Shown one piece after another: positions 8,547-16,956 of a stretch of 64,000 nt of DNA. The position numbers and the translations under genes are program-made. Every line of letters starts with the position of its first letter. The first letter of the stretch is position 1. This DNA comes from Streptomyces cinnamoneus. Lineage in GTDB: Bacteria; Actinomycetota; Actinomycetes; Streptomycetales; Streptomycetaceae. Below the pieces are notes generated by a model. That model worked only from the letters and a program-made list of their open reading frames with translations. It did not search any database and had not been told where the DNA came from. The stretch covers positions 62,001-126,000 of the forward strand of contig NZ_BMVB01000002.1 of the NCBI RefSeq assembly GCF_014650495.1, given 5' to 3'.

Positions 8547-9539
8547 ATGAGCAGGCTCCATGTCGTCAGCGGCAAGGGCGGTACTGGCAAGACCACGGTC
8601 GCCGCGGCCCTCGCGCTTGCCCTCGCCGCAGAGGGAAAGCGCACTCTGCTGGTCGAGGTCGAAGGCCGGCAGGGCATCGCGCAGCTCTTCGAGACGGAGG
8701 CGTTGCCCTACGAGGAGCGGAAGATCGCCGTGGCGCCGGGAGGTGGCGAGGTGTTCGCGCTCGCCATCGACGCCGAGCAGGCACTCCTCGACTACCTCCA
8801 GATGTTCTACAAGCTCGGCGGCGCCGGGCGGGCGCTGAGAAAGATCGGCGCGATCGACTTCGCGACGACCATCGCGCCGGGTCTGCGGGACGTCCTGCTG
8901 ACCGGCAAGGCGTGCGAGGCGGTGCGCAGGAAGGACCGTACGGGCCGCTTCGTCTACGACCACGTCGTCATGGACGCACCCCCCACGGGCCGGGTCACGC
9001 GCTTCCTCAACGTCAACGACGAGGTGGCCGGGCTGGCCCGCATCGGACCCATCCACAACCAGGCGCAGGCCGTCATGCGGGTGCTCAAGTCCCCCGAGAC
9101 GGCGGTGCACTTCGTCACGCTGCTGGAGGAGATGCCCGTCCAGGAGACCTCCGACGGCATCGCGGAGCTGCGCGCGGCGGGGCTGCCGGTGGGCGGGGTC
9201 GTCATCAACATGGTGCGGCCCGCGATCCTCGACGACGCGGCCGTGGAAGCGGCGGCGAACGGGCGGCGCGAGGAGGTCGCGCGGGCCCTCTCGCACGCCC
9301 TGGAGCGCACCGGCTCCGGCAGCAGGGGGCGCACGGGCTTCGCGGAGCCGCTCGTCGAGCCCCTGCTGCAGCAGGCGCGCGAGCACACCGAGCGGCTCGC
9401 GCTGGAGCAGCGCGGCCGCGCCGACGTGGCGCGGCTCAGCCTGCCCACCTACGAACTTCAGCTGCTCGGCGACGGCGTCGACCTGGCGGGCCTCTACCGC
9501 ATGGCGCGCGAACTGCGGAAGCAAGGAGTGGCAGGGTGA
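8547..9539 (+). CDS. ArsA/GET3-like ATPase, subunit 1
   Basis: 330 aa deviant-Walker P-loop ATPase (GKGGTGKTT, residues 9-17) of the ArsA/Get3 group, with a DAPPTGR switch-like motif. Metal-binding Cys residues of arsenite pumps are not evident. In actinobacteria two such proteins are encoded in tandem next to a wbl gene (Rv3679/Rv3680 in M. tuberculosis, from memory), where they form a complex implicated in envelope and metabolite stress. TAGGCT lies 7 nt before the ATG, so it may be leaderless. Confidence 0.9.
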   Translation: MSRLHVVSGKGGTGKTTVAAALALALAAEGKRTLLVEVEGRQGIAQLFETEALPYEERKIAVAPGGGEVFALAIDAEQALLDYLQMFYKLGGAGRALRKIGAIDFATTIAPGLRDVLLTGKACEAVRRKDRTGRFVYDHVVMDAPPTGRVTRFLNVNDEVAGLARIGPIHNQAQAVMRVLKSPETAVHFVTLLEEMPVQETSDGIAELRAAGLPVGGVVINMVRPAILDDAAVEAAANGRREEVARALSHALERTGSGSRGRTGFAEPLVEPLLQQAREHTERLALEQRGRADVARLSLPTYELQLLGDGVDLAGLYRMARELRKQGVAG

Positions 9540-10966
9540 GCCTGGATTCGGCAGCACGACTGGAGATGGACCCGGTCCTGGACGATCCGCGCACCCGCAT
9601 CGTGGTGTGCTGCGGCTCGGGCGGCGTCGGGAAGACCACGACCGCGGCCGCCCTGGGCCTGCGGGCCGCCGAACGCGGCCGGAAGGTCGTCGTCCTGACC
9701 ATCGACCCCGCACGCCGGCTGGCGCAGTCGATGGGGATCGACGAGCTCGACAACGTGCCGCGCCGGGTCCCGGGCATCGACGTCTCCGCGGGCGGTGAAC
9801 TGCACGCGATGATGCTCGACATGAAGCGGACCTTCGACGAGATAGTCGAGGCGCACGCCGACAAGGAGCGCGCCCGGGCCATCCTGGAGAACCCCTTCTA
9901 CCAGTCCTTGTCGGCCGGTTTCGCCGGCACGCAGGAGTACATGGCCATGGAGAAGCTCGGCCAGCTCCGCGCCCGCGACGACTGGGACCTCATCGTCGTG
10001 GACACCCCGCCGAGCCGTTCGGCGCTGGACTTCCTGGACGCGCCGAACCGCCTGGGCTCGTTCCTCGACGGAAAGTTCATCAAGGTGCTGATGGCGCCGG
10101 CGAAGCTCGGCGGGCGGGCCGGGATGAAGTTCCTGGGCGTCGGCATGTCCGTGATGAGCGGCCCCCTCAACAAACTGATGGGCGGGCAGCTCCTGCGCGA
10201 CGTACAGACGTTCGTCGCCGCGATGGACACCATGTTCGGCGGCTTCCGTACCCGTGCCGACGCGACCTACCGGCTGCTGCAGGCGCCGGGGACGGCCTTC
10301 CTGGTCGTCGCGGCGCCCGAGCGGGACGCCCTGCGGGAGGCCGCGTACTTCGTGGAACGACTGGCGGCGGAGCGGATGCCGCTGGCCGGGCTCGTACTGA
10401 ACCGGGTGCACGGCAGCGAGGCGGCGCGGCTCTCGGCGGAACGGGCACTGGCCGCCGCCGAGGCGCTCACGGGCGGATCGTCCGAATACGCAGAAAATCT
10501 TGACGGCGACGGCATTGTGGATCGTGACAGCGGGCAGGCTGGCTCACGTACCGCTGACGACCCTGGCACCCTCACTCCCACGGACACGTCCTCTCCCGAG
10601 AGCGGCTTCCCCCAGCCCGCGTCCCCAGGAGCGAACGCCCCGGGCGTCCCGGCGGAACGATCCCCGGAACGGCTCGCCGCCGGGCTGCTGCGACTGCACG
10701 CCGAGCGCATGCAGGTGCTCGCGCGCGAGCAGCGCACGCGCGACCGCTTCACTGCTCTGCACCCCGAGGTGCCGGTGGCGGAAGTGGCCGCGCTGCCCGG
10801 CGATGTGCACGACCTGGCGGGGCTGCGGGCCATCGGCGAGCGGCTCGCCGCCCGGACGGACCCGGACCGGCCGCAGGCGGAGGTACCACGGCAGCACAAG
10901 CAGCAGGAGCAGCAGGAGCGCGGCAGGCAGCAGGACGGGCAGTACGAGCGCTACGAGGCGCCGTAG
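9536..10966 (+). CDS. ArsA/GET3-like ATPase, subunit 2
   Basis: 476 aa; P-loop GSGGVGKTT at residues 27-35 and DTPPS motif near 155. The GTG start overlaps the previous stop by 4 nt and has AAGGAG upstream, so the two ATPases are translated together and likely hetero-oligomerise. Unlike its partner it carries an acidic Ser/Pro/Gly insertion (about residues 320-375) and a Gln/Glu/Arg-rich C-terminal tail, both probably disordered. Confidence 0.9.
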   Translation: MSLDSAARLEMDPVLDDPRTRIVVCCGSGGVGKTTTAAALGLRAAERGRKVVVLTIDPARRLAQSMGIDELDNVPRRVPGIDVSAGGELHAMMLDMKRTFDEIVEAHADKERARAILENPFYQSLSAGFAGTQEYMAMEKLGQLRARDDWDLIVVDTPPSRSALDFLDAPNRLGSFLDGKFIKVLMAPAKLGGRAGMKFLGVGMSVMSGPLNKLMGGQLLRDVQTFVAAMDTMFGGFRTRADATYRLLQAPGTAFLVVAAPERDALREAAYFVERLAAERMPLAGLVLNRVHGSEAARLSAERALAAAEALTGGSSEYAENLDGDGIVDRDSGQAGSRTADDPGTLTPTDTSSPESGFPQPASPGANAPGVPAERSPERLAAGLLRLHAERMQVLAREQRTRDRFTALHPEVPVAEVAALPGDVHDLAGLRAIGERLAARTDPDRPQAEVPRQHKQQEQQERGRQQDGQYERYEAP

Positions 10967-11103
10967 GTCACAGTCGCGTCCTCGGCGGCGTGCAGCGGCG
11001 CGTGCGACGGCACGCTGTGGCTCGTGACGGCATGCGGCAACGTACGGGGACGGCCCGGAGACGGTCCCGGCGGGGAGCCGAAGGTGCCGGCCGGCGGTGC
11101 GCT

Positions 11104-11439
11104 CTAGCCGACCGCGGCGTACTCGTCGTACTCCGGCTCGCCCAGCGGCAGGATCCCGGCGCCGCGCTCGTATTCCGTACGCGCCGTCTCCAGGAGCCTG
11201 CGCCATGAGGTGACCGTCGGCCTGCGGCGCAGCAGGGCCCGCCGCTCGCGCTCGGTCATCCCGCCCCACACGCCGAACTCCACGCGGTTGTCCAGCGCAT
11301 CGGCCAGACACTCGGTACGCACCGGGCAGCCTGTGCAGACCGCCTTCGCCCTGTTCTGCGCTGCGCCCTGAACGAATAGTTCATCCGGATCGGTAGTGCG
11401 GCAGGCGGCCTGCGCACTCCAGTCGGTTACCCAGCCCAT
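11104..11439 (-). CDS. wblA: WhiB-family iron-sulfur regulator WblA
   Basis: 111 aa. Four cysteines (one alone, then C-X2-C-X5-C in CTGCPVRTEC) bind a [4Fe-4S] cluster; the GVWGGMTERERRALLRRR segment is the conserved WhiB turn and basic helix. The start is MGWVTDW with GAGAGGA upstream; a farther in-frame ATG at 11496 is less likely. WblA is a global developmental switch and negative regulator of antibiotic production in Streptomyces. The position between the ArsA-like ATPases and a bifunctional PBP equals that of whiB4 in mycobacteria. Confidence 0.93.
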   Translation of the reverse strand: MGWVTDWSAQAACRTTDPDELFVQGAAQNRAKAVCTGCPVRTECLADALDNRVEFGVWGGMTERERRALLRRRPTVTSWRRLLETARTEYERGAGILPLGEPEYDEYAAVG

Positions 11440-11824
11440 GCTGGCGCCGTCCTCTCCCGAATCGAGGCTCCCCCACGGCGGCAGCGGCATATTCACCGTT
11501 GCCAGTTGAGGACGTTACGGAAGGCAGGCAGGGGGCAACACCCCCTTCGGGCCCAATCTTGAATGGCCCGAACGGACTATGCGTACGCGGCAGATCACCC
11601 AACGGAGTGAGCTGGCGACATTACGGACTTTCCCCACCCCATCAGGGCGTTTCGCCCGCGTCGCTCCGGGCAGCTGGTGACAGAGACGGCAATACGGACA
11701 CGTCTCATCACTCACAAGAGTGAAGTCAGAAGTGATGCAGAACCGCACCGCAGTGACTGGCGTGAAACAGCGTAGGCGAACACACCTGCGTCTGTCCGCC
11801 GAATGAGAACGTAGGCTTCGCTCC
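11440..11824. promoter_or_regulatory. Divergent wblA / PBP regulatory region
   Basis: 385 bp without a gene. It contains GGGGG-N5-CCCCC in the wblA leader side (about 11530-11545) and TCACTC-ACAA-GAGTGA, a 6-bp inverted repeat at 11708-11723, followed by further GTGA/TCAC half-sites up to 11765. TAGGCT at 11812-11817 lies 7 nt before the PBP start and is its likely -10. The long leader on the wblA side suggests multi-factor control. Confidence 0.5.
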
Positions 11825-14110
11825 ATGGCTATGAAAGGCTCGGGCGAGGGTCCCACCGTGACCCGGCAGGCCGCGAAGTTCCTCGGCGTCAGCGTGCTCT
11901 CCGGAGTCGTCCTGGCGGGTCTGGCCCTACCGGGCATCGGCGCGTTCGGCCTGGTGGCCAAGGGCACCGTCGAAGGCTTCGACGAGGTCCCCGCCAACCT
12001 CAAGACACCACCGCTCAGCCAGCGCACCACCATCCTCGACTCCGAGGGCGGCGAGATCGCGAAGGTCTACTCCCGCGACCGCACGGTGGTGCCGCTGAAG
12101 GACATCTCCCCGTACATGCGTCAGGCGATCGTCGACATCGAGGACTCGCGCTATTACGAGCACGGCGCAATCGACCTCAAGGGCGTGCTCCGCGCGGTCA
12201 ACAAGAACGCCCAGTCCGGCGGCGTCTCGGAAGGCGCCTCCACCCTCACCCAGCAGTACGTCAAGAACGTCTTCGTCGAGGAGGCGGGTGACGACCCCGG
12301 CAAGGTCGCGGTGGCCACTCAGCAGACCCTGGGCCGCAAGGTCAAGGAGCTGAAGTACGCCATCCAGGTCGAGAAGGAGCTCGGCAAGGACCGGATTCTC
12401 AACAACTATCTGAACATCACTTTCTTCGGGCAGCAGGCGTACGGCATCGAGGCCGCCTCCCAGCGCTACTTCAGCAAGCACGCCAAGGACCTCACCCTCG
12501 GCGAGTCCGCGATGATGGCCGGCCTGGTCCAGTCGCCCAGCCGCTACGACCCGGTCAACGCGCCCAAGGAGGCCACCAAGCGGCGCAACACCGTGCTGCA
12601 GCGCATGGCCGAGCTGAAGCACATCACCCCGGCCGAGGCGGCCGCCGAACAGGCCAAGCCGCTCAAGCTGAACGTCAGCAGGCCCAAGAGCGGCTGCATC
12701 ACGGCCGTCAACGGCGCCGGCTTCTTCTGCGACTACGTCCGCGAGACCTTCCTCAACGACCCGGTCTTCGGCAAGACGAAGGAAGCCCGGGCCAAGCGCT
12801 GGAACGAGGGCGGCATGACGATCCGCACCACCCTCGACCCGCAGACGCAGAAGTCCGTCCAGAAGTCGATCAGCGACCACGTCTACCAGGACGACAAGGT
12901 GGCCACCGCCATCTCGATCGTCCAGCCGGGCAGCGGCAAGATCCTCGGCATGGGCCAGTCGCGCCCGTACGGCTTCGGCCAGTACCAGACGCAGATCAAC
13001 CTCTCCGCCGACAAGGGGATGGGCGGCTCGAACTACGGCTTCCAGGTCGGTTCGACCTTCAAGCCGATCGTGGCGGCGGCCGCCCTGGAGCAGGGCGTAT
13101 CGCCGTACAAGAGCTACTCCTCGCCCTTCCGGATGCCGTACCCGGAGGAGGTGGAGACCTGCGGCAAGCCGTGGAAGAACAGCGTCGGCAACACCGTCCA
13201 GAACGAGAACCGCAGCGAGGTCGGCCCGTACGGGATGCGGGAGGCGACCGCGAAGTCGGTCAACACCTACTTCGTGCAGCTCGTCGAGGACATCGGTCTC
13301 TGCCCGGTGGTCAAGATGGCGGAGAAGATGGGCATGGACCCGGCCTCCGGCAGCAAGATGAAGCAGCTTCCGTCGCTCACGCTCGGCGGCTCGGACGGCA
13401 TGTCCCCGCTCACCATGGCCTCCGCCTACGCGACGTTCGCCAACCGCGGCACCTACTGCACCCCGGTGATCGTCGAGTCGGCGACCGGCCCCGACGGCAA
13501 GGCGCTGCGGGTGCCGAAGACGAAGTGCTCGCGGGCGATGTCCGAGCAGACGGCCGACACCGTCAACGCCCTGCTGCAGGGCGTCGTCGAAGACGGTACG
13601 GGCAAGGAGGCCGGGCTCAGCGGGCGCGACAGCGCGGGCAAGACGGGTACGACGGACGAGCGGCGCGCCGCCTGGTTCGTCGGCTACACCCCGAACCTGG
13701 CCGGCGCGGTCTGGGTCGGCGGCCCCGGCGACAAGGTCGAGATGGAGGGCATCACCATCGGCGGCGTCTACCACGACAAGGTCTACGGCGCCGACACCCC
13801 CGGCCCCATCTGGCGTGACGCCATGTCGGGCGCGCTCGAAGGCCACGAGGCGCCGTCCTTCGACGGCTCCCCCGTCGCCGGCGCCGATAAGGGCTCGGGC
13901 AACAAGGGGGACAAGCCCGGCCGCAACCCGCGCAAGCCGGGCACGAACAAGCCCGGTACGAACAAGCCGGGCGGCAACGCCAAGCCGGGCAACACCAAGC
14001 CCGGCAACAAGCCCGACGCCGCCGTGCCCGACCCGGGGACGCCGGGCGGCATCATCCCGCCGGGCCTCATCGGCGGAGCGGAGGGCGTGGTCCGCGAGGA
14101 CGGGCAGTAG
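11825..14110 (+). CDS. Bifunctional penicillin-binding protein (GT51 + transpeptidase)
   Basis: 761 aa class A PBP. There is one N-terminal membrane anchor (about 17-45). The GT51 glycosyltransferase has its catalytic Glu in EDSRYYEH (E106). The transpeptidase has S410-x-x-K413, S478-V-N480 and K606-TGT motifs, all intact. The C-terminal 75 residues are a Lys/Pro/Gly/Asn repeat tail (KPGTNKPG units) likely interacting with the wall. It polymerises and cross-links peptidoglycan outside the membrane. It corresponds positionally to mycobacterial ponA2. It is probably leaderless. Confidence 0.95.
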   Translation: MAMKGSGEGPTVTRQAAKFLGVSVLSGVVLAGLALPGIGAFGLVAKGTVEGFDEVPANLKTPPLSQRTTILDSEGGEIAKVYSRDRTVVPLKDISPYMRQAIVDIEDSRYYEHGAIDLKGVLRAVNKNAQSGGVSEGASTLTQQYVKNVFVEEAGDDPGKVAVATQQTLGRKVKELKYAIQVEKELGKDRILNNYLNITFFGQQAYGIEAASQRYFSKHAKDLTLGESAMMAGLVQSPSRYDPVNAPKEATKRRNTVLQRMAELKHITPAEAAAEQAKPLKLNVSRPKSGCITAVNGAGFFCDYVRETFLNDPVFGKTKEARAKRWNEGGMTIRTTLDPQTQKSVQKSISDHVYQDDKVATAISIVQPGSGKILGMGQSRPYGFGQYQTQINLSADKGMGGSNYGFQVGSTFKPIVAAAALEQGVSPYKSYSSPFRMPYPEEVETCGKPWKNSVGNTVQNENRSEVGPYGMREATAKSVNTYFVQLVEDIGLCPVVKMAEKMGMDPASGSKMKQLPSLTLGGSDGMSPLTMASAYATFANRGTYCTPVIVESATGPDGKALRVPKTKCSRAMSEQTADTVNALLQGVVEDGTGKEAGLSGRDSAGKTGTTDERRAAWFVGYTPNLAGAVWVGGPGDKVEMEGITIGGVYHDKVYGADTPGPIWRDAMSGALEGHEAPSFDGSPVAGADKGSGNKGDKPGRNPRKPGTNKPGTNKPGGNAKPGNTKPGNKPDAAVPDPGTPGGIIPPGLIGGAEGVVREDGQ

Positions 14111-14159
14111 CCGCCGCGGGGCACGCGGGAAGAACCGGCAACAACGCGTAGAGAGCGGA

Positions 14160-14196
14160 GAGGGGCGCGCGGACCGACACGGTCCGCGCGCCCCTC
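14160..14196. terminator. Bidirectional terminator between PBP and YqeY genes
   Basis: 16-bp perfect G/C-rich stem around a GACAC loop, followed by TTCC. It lies between convergent genes, 50 bp after the PBP stop. Confidence 0.85.
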
Positions 14197-14239
14197 TTCC
14201 GTTGCTCCTGCCGGTACGGCAGGAGCGTCGCCTCGCGCG

Positions 14240-14704
14240 TCAGCCGACGAGCAGGCGCTTGACCTCGGCGGCGACGCGGCCGCCCTCGGCGCGGCCGGCC
14301 ACCTTCGGGTTCACGATCTTCATGACGGCGCCCATGGCACGCGGCCCCTCGGCACCGCCCGCCTTCGCCTCGGCCACCGCGTCCGCGACGATCGCCGCGA
14401 GCTCGTCGTCCGACAGCTGCTGGGGCAGGTAGTCGGCGAGGATCTCGCCCTCGGCCCGCTCACGCTCGGCGGACTCGGCCCGGCCGCCCTTGTCGAACGC
14501 GTCGGCGGCCTCCCGGCGCTTCTTCGCCTCGCGGGTGATCACCTTCAGCACCTCGTCGTCCGAGAGCTCGCGGGCGGCCTTGCCCGCGGTCTCCTCGTAG
14601 GCGATGGCGGAAAGGGTGAGGCGGAGCGTGGAGGAGCGCAGCTCGTCGCGCGCCTTGATGGCGGTCGTGAGGTCGTCGTGGAGCCTGGACTTCAGCGTGG
14701 TCAT
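14240..14704 (-). CDS. GatB/YqeY domain protein
   Basis: 154 aa, matching the YqeY family throughout (start MTTLKSRLHDDL, central DYLPQQLSDDELAAIV, C-terminal MGAVMKIVNPKV). The domain resembles the tRNA-binding tail of the GatB amidotransferase subunit; YqeY itself has no assigned reaction. It is a monocistronic gene between the PBP and the phosphoesterase. Confidence 0.92.
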   Translation of the reverse strand: MTTLKSRLHDDLTTAIKARDELRSSTLRLTLSAIAYEETAGKAARELSDDEVLKVITREAKKRREAADAFDKGGRAESAERERAEGEILADYLPQQLSDDELAAIVADAVAEAKAGGAEGPRAMGAVMKIVNPKVAGRAEGGRVAAEVKRLLVG

Positions 14705-14846
14705 GCCGCAATCTTCGCATCCCGCCCCCGCGCACGCCGGGGATTTAACGGCCCGCAGCCACCCGGCCGCGCGCCTGCGGCCGTAACTCCCTTGCCGCCC
14801 CCGGCCCGTGACGCCGCACCCACCCGGGTCTGCGACGATGGGCACC

Positions 14847-15773
14847 ATGCGTGCGCGATACGGAGTACCCCTGGGAATCACAGCGGTCGGCGCGGCGGGC
14901 CTCGCCTACGCCGCCGGCTTCGAAGTCCGTTCCTTCCGGCTGCGGCGGGTCACCGTGCCCGTGCTGCCGCGGGGCATGCGGCCGCTGCGGGTGCTCCAGG
15001 TCTCCGACATCCACATGGTCGGCGGCCAGCGCAAGAAGCAGCGCTGGCTGCAGTCGCTGGCCGGGCTCCGCCCGGACTTCGTGATCAACACCGGCGACAA
15101 CCTCTCCGACCCGGAGGGCGTGCCCGAGACGCTCGACGCGCTCGGCCCGCTGATGCGCTTCCCCGGCGCCTACGTCTTCGGCTCGAACGACTACTACGGC
15201 CCCAAGCTGCGCAACCCCGCCCGCTACCTGATCGAGAAGGCCACCGGGCGGCACGGCCTGAACGGCAACGCCCCGGCCGTCGGCGTGATCCACAACCCGT
15301 GGGAGGAGCTGCGCGACGGCTTCGACGCGGCGGGCTGGGTCAACCTGACGAACACCCGCGGCTCGCTCAAGATCGACGGCATGGAGATCGCCCTCACGGG
15401 CCTGGACGACCCGCACATCAAGCGCGACCGGTACGAGCACGTGACGGGCGGCCCGCAGCAGGGCGCCGACTTCTCGATGGCGGTCGTCCACGCCCCGTAC
15501 CTGCGGGTGCTGGACGCCTTCACGGCCGACCAGTACCCCCTGATCCTGGCCGGGCACACGCACGGCGGCCAGCTGTGCATCCCGTTCTACGGCGCGCTCG
15601 TCACGAACTGCGACATCGACACCCAGCGCGTGAAGGGCCTCTCCACCCACCAGGCCGGCGGCCACCGGTCCTACCTCCACGTCTCCGCGGGCTGCGGCAC
15701 CAACCGCTACACCCCGGTCCGCTTCGCCTGCCCCCCGGAGGCCACCCTCCTCACCCTCGTCCCCCGCGACTGA
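14847..15773 (+). CDS. Calcineurin-like metallophosphoesterase, membrane-anchored
   Basis: 308 aa with an N-terminal hydrophobic anchor (about residues 6-24) and the metallophosphoesterase motifs [17 protein letters not shown] (in place of GNH-D) and GHTHGGQ. It resembles YkuE-type phosphohydrolases that act at the membrane. GACGAT ends 7 nt before the chosen ATG; another ATG at 14838 is possible. It follows the PBP block as Rv3683 follows ponA2 in M. tuberculosis (from memory). Confidence 0.88.
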   Translation: MRARYGVPLGITAVGAAGLAYAAGFEVRSFRLRRVTVPVLPRGMRPLRVLQVSDIHMVGGQRKKQRWLQSLAGLRPDFVINTGDNLSDPEGVPETLDALGPLMRFPGAYVFGSNDYYGPKLRNPARYLIEKATGRHGLNGNAPAVGVIHNPWEELRDGFDAAGWVNLTNTRGSLKIDGMEIALTGLDDPHIKRDRYEHVTGGPQQGADFSMAVVHAPYLRVLDAFTADQYPLILAGHTHGGQLCIPFYGALVTNCDIDTQRVKGLSTHQAGGHRSYLHVSAGCGTNRYTPVRFACPPEATLLTLVPRD

Positions 15774-15813
15774 CCCCCACGCGGCCCCCACCTGCACCTC
15801 CCCGAGAACCGGA

Positions 15814-15843
15814 TTTCGCCTCCGGGCCCGATTCCGCTAAAGT
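15814..15843 (+). promoter_or_regulatory. Promoter of tRNA-Pro
   Basis: TAAAGT (15838-15843) is a plausible -10, with TTCGCC 18 nt upstream as a weak -35; the predicted start lies about 7-8 nt before the mature tRNA. Confidence 0.4.
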
Positions 15844-15857
15844 AGAGCTCGTTGCAG

Positions 15858-15931
15858 CGGGGTGTAGCGCAGCTTGGCAGCGCGCTTCGTTCGGGACGAA
15901 GAGGTCGTGGGTTCAAATCCCGCCACCCCGA
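15858..15931 (+). tRNA. tRNA-Pro (anticodon CGG)
   Basis: Cloverleaf: acceptor CGGGGTG pairs with CACCCCG, anticodon stem CTTCG/CGAAG with loop TTCGGGA, T-arm GTGGG-TTCAAAT-CCCGC, discriminator A; no encoded CCA. Its 3' end is the left boundary of the accessory region that holds the restriction-modification genes, so it is a candidate integration site, although I found no repeated 3' end. Confidence 0.95.
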
Positions 15932-15945
15932 CTTGGTTGCACCAG

Positions 15946-15983
15946 CTCAGGGCCCTGATCCTTTCGAGGATCAGGGCCCTGAG
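15946..15983 (+). terminator. Terminator of tRNA-Pro
   Basis: 16-bp perfect stem (arms 15946-15961 and 15968-15983) with a TTTCGA loop, 14 nt after the tRNA. Confidence 0.85.
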
Positions 15984-16269
15984 GCGTTTCCGGGGCGTTC
16001 GGCAGTCCCACCTGGAGTGACCTTGGAGTGGATCTTGGAAGGCGGAATCCCGGAGGACTCGCTACCGACAGGCCTTCAGCAGCACATCGAGCGCACGCAC
16101 CGGTGATGCAGGACACATCGCCTGCCGCGCTTCCAGCGCTCTGGTCGTACCGCGCCGCTTGTTTGGCATGGGAGAAATTGGGCCGACGGCCAGTTGTCGT
16201 TGGCGAGTTCGGTCGGGGACAGCCGGCGAGCCGCTGGTTGCCTGCTGGGCCGTAGGCGTGCGTCCGGGG

Positions 16270-16758
16270 TCAGCGAGCGGGCTTGCTGGAGGGCTGTCCG
16301 GCGGTGGGTCGTTGTTCCAGGGCGATGTCCACGCCGCGGGCGCTGTGATGGAAGGCCGGGGAGAAGCCGGCGCGGATGAGGGCCTCTTCCTGGGATGCGG
16401 CAGTGCGGGTGGCGGCCTCGCGGGCGCCGGAGGAGAGGTGGTTGCAGGTGATGTGCCAGACGCGCGGCGTGTGGGCCTCCATCATCTGCGGCCAGGACCG
16501 CCACACCACGTCAATGGTGACGATTTCGTCGGTCCACGCTGAGGGGCTGGTGTTCCCCCACGCTCCGAGACCGAGCCCGATGACCGGCGGCACCCACCCA
16601 GCCGCACGTATCCAGCGGGAGCGGGCAAGGCCGGCGGACTCGCCGGATATGACAGCCGTGGGGAGGTGGGGCGAGGTAGCTGTCACCGTGATGCTTTCGT
16701 CGCCGGCACACCCGCACCGGGCGGTGCCGGGCCGGGCGGCGAACAGCACCGTGTGCAA
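16270..16758 (-). CDS. Hypothetical protein, accessory region
   Basis: 162-aa open frame. The C-terminal half (WHITCNHLSS, AATRTAASQEEALIRAGF, HHSARGVDI) looks protein-like and recalls small hypothetical proteins of Streptomyces mobile elements; the N-terminal half is less convincing and the real start may be internal. There is no good RBS at the outer GTG start. I cannot assign a function. The flanking 15984-16269 stretch shows no other convincing gene. Confidence 0.35.
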   Translation of the reverse strand: MHTVLFAARPGTARCGCAGDESITVTATSPHLPTAVISGESAGLARSRWIRAAGWVPPVIGLGLGAWGNTSPSAWTDEIVTIDVVWRSWPQMMEAHTPRVWHITCNHLSSGAREAATRTAASQEEALIRAGFSPAFHHSARGVDIALEQRPTAGQPSSKPAR

Positions 16759-16787
16759 TACCGAGCAGGATGCGCCCCCACATTCGG

Positions 16788-16817
16788 TACATTATGTGCA
16801 ATATCCACCTAATATCC
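16788..16817. promoter_or_regulatory. AT-rich repeats upstream of the methyltransferase gene
   Basis: A conspicuously A/T-rich 30 bp in GC-rich surroundings. It holds the odd palindrome ACATTATGT (16789-16797) and two direct copies of AATATCC (16800-16806, 16811-16817), 140 bp before the methyltransferase start. Possible promoter or operator of the R-M system. Confidence 0.4.
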
Positions 16818-16956
16818 AAAATGGCGACGGCCGCGACCCTGTGCAGTCCGGCCAACCAGCGGTGGCCGTGCAGCGTTCCTCGATCCCTGTGATGATCCGA
16901 TTACGCGCTGTGGATGAACGAGAAGGGCGCGGAGACCGGGGCGGTACTGTCCTGAG

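Noticed and set aside
11708..11765. BldD operator upstream of wblA or the PBP gene
   Set aside because: Half-sites are oriented TCAC...GTGA rather than AGTGA...TCAC; kept only as an unassigned inverted repeat.
16076..16504. Minus-strand open frame next to the hypothetical gene
   Set aside because: Frame-shifted shadow of 16270-16758 with Arg/His-rich composition and no RBS.
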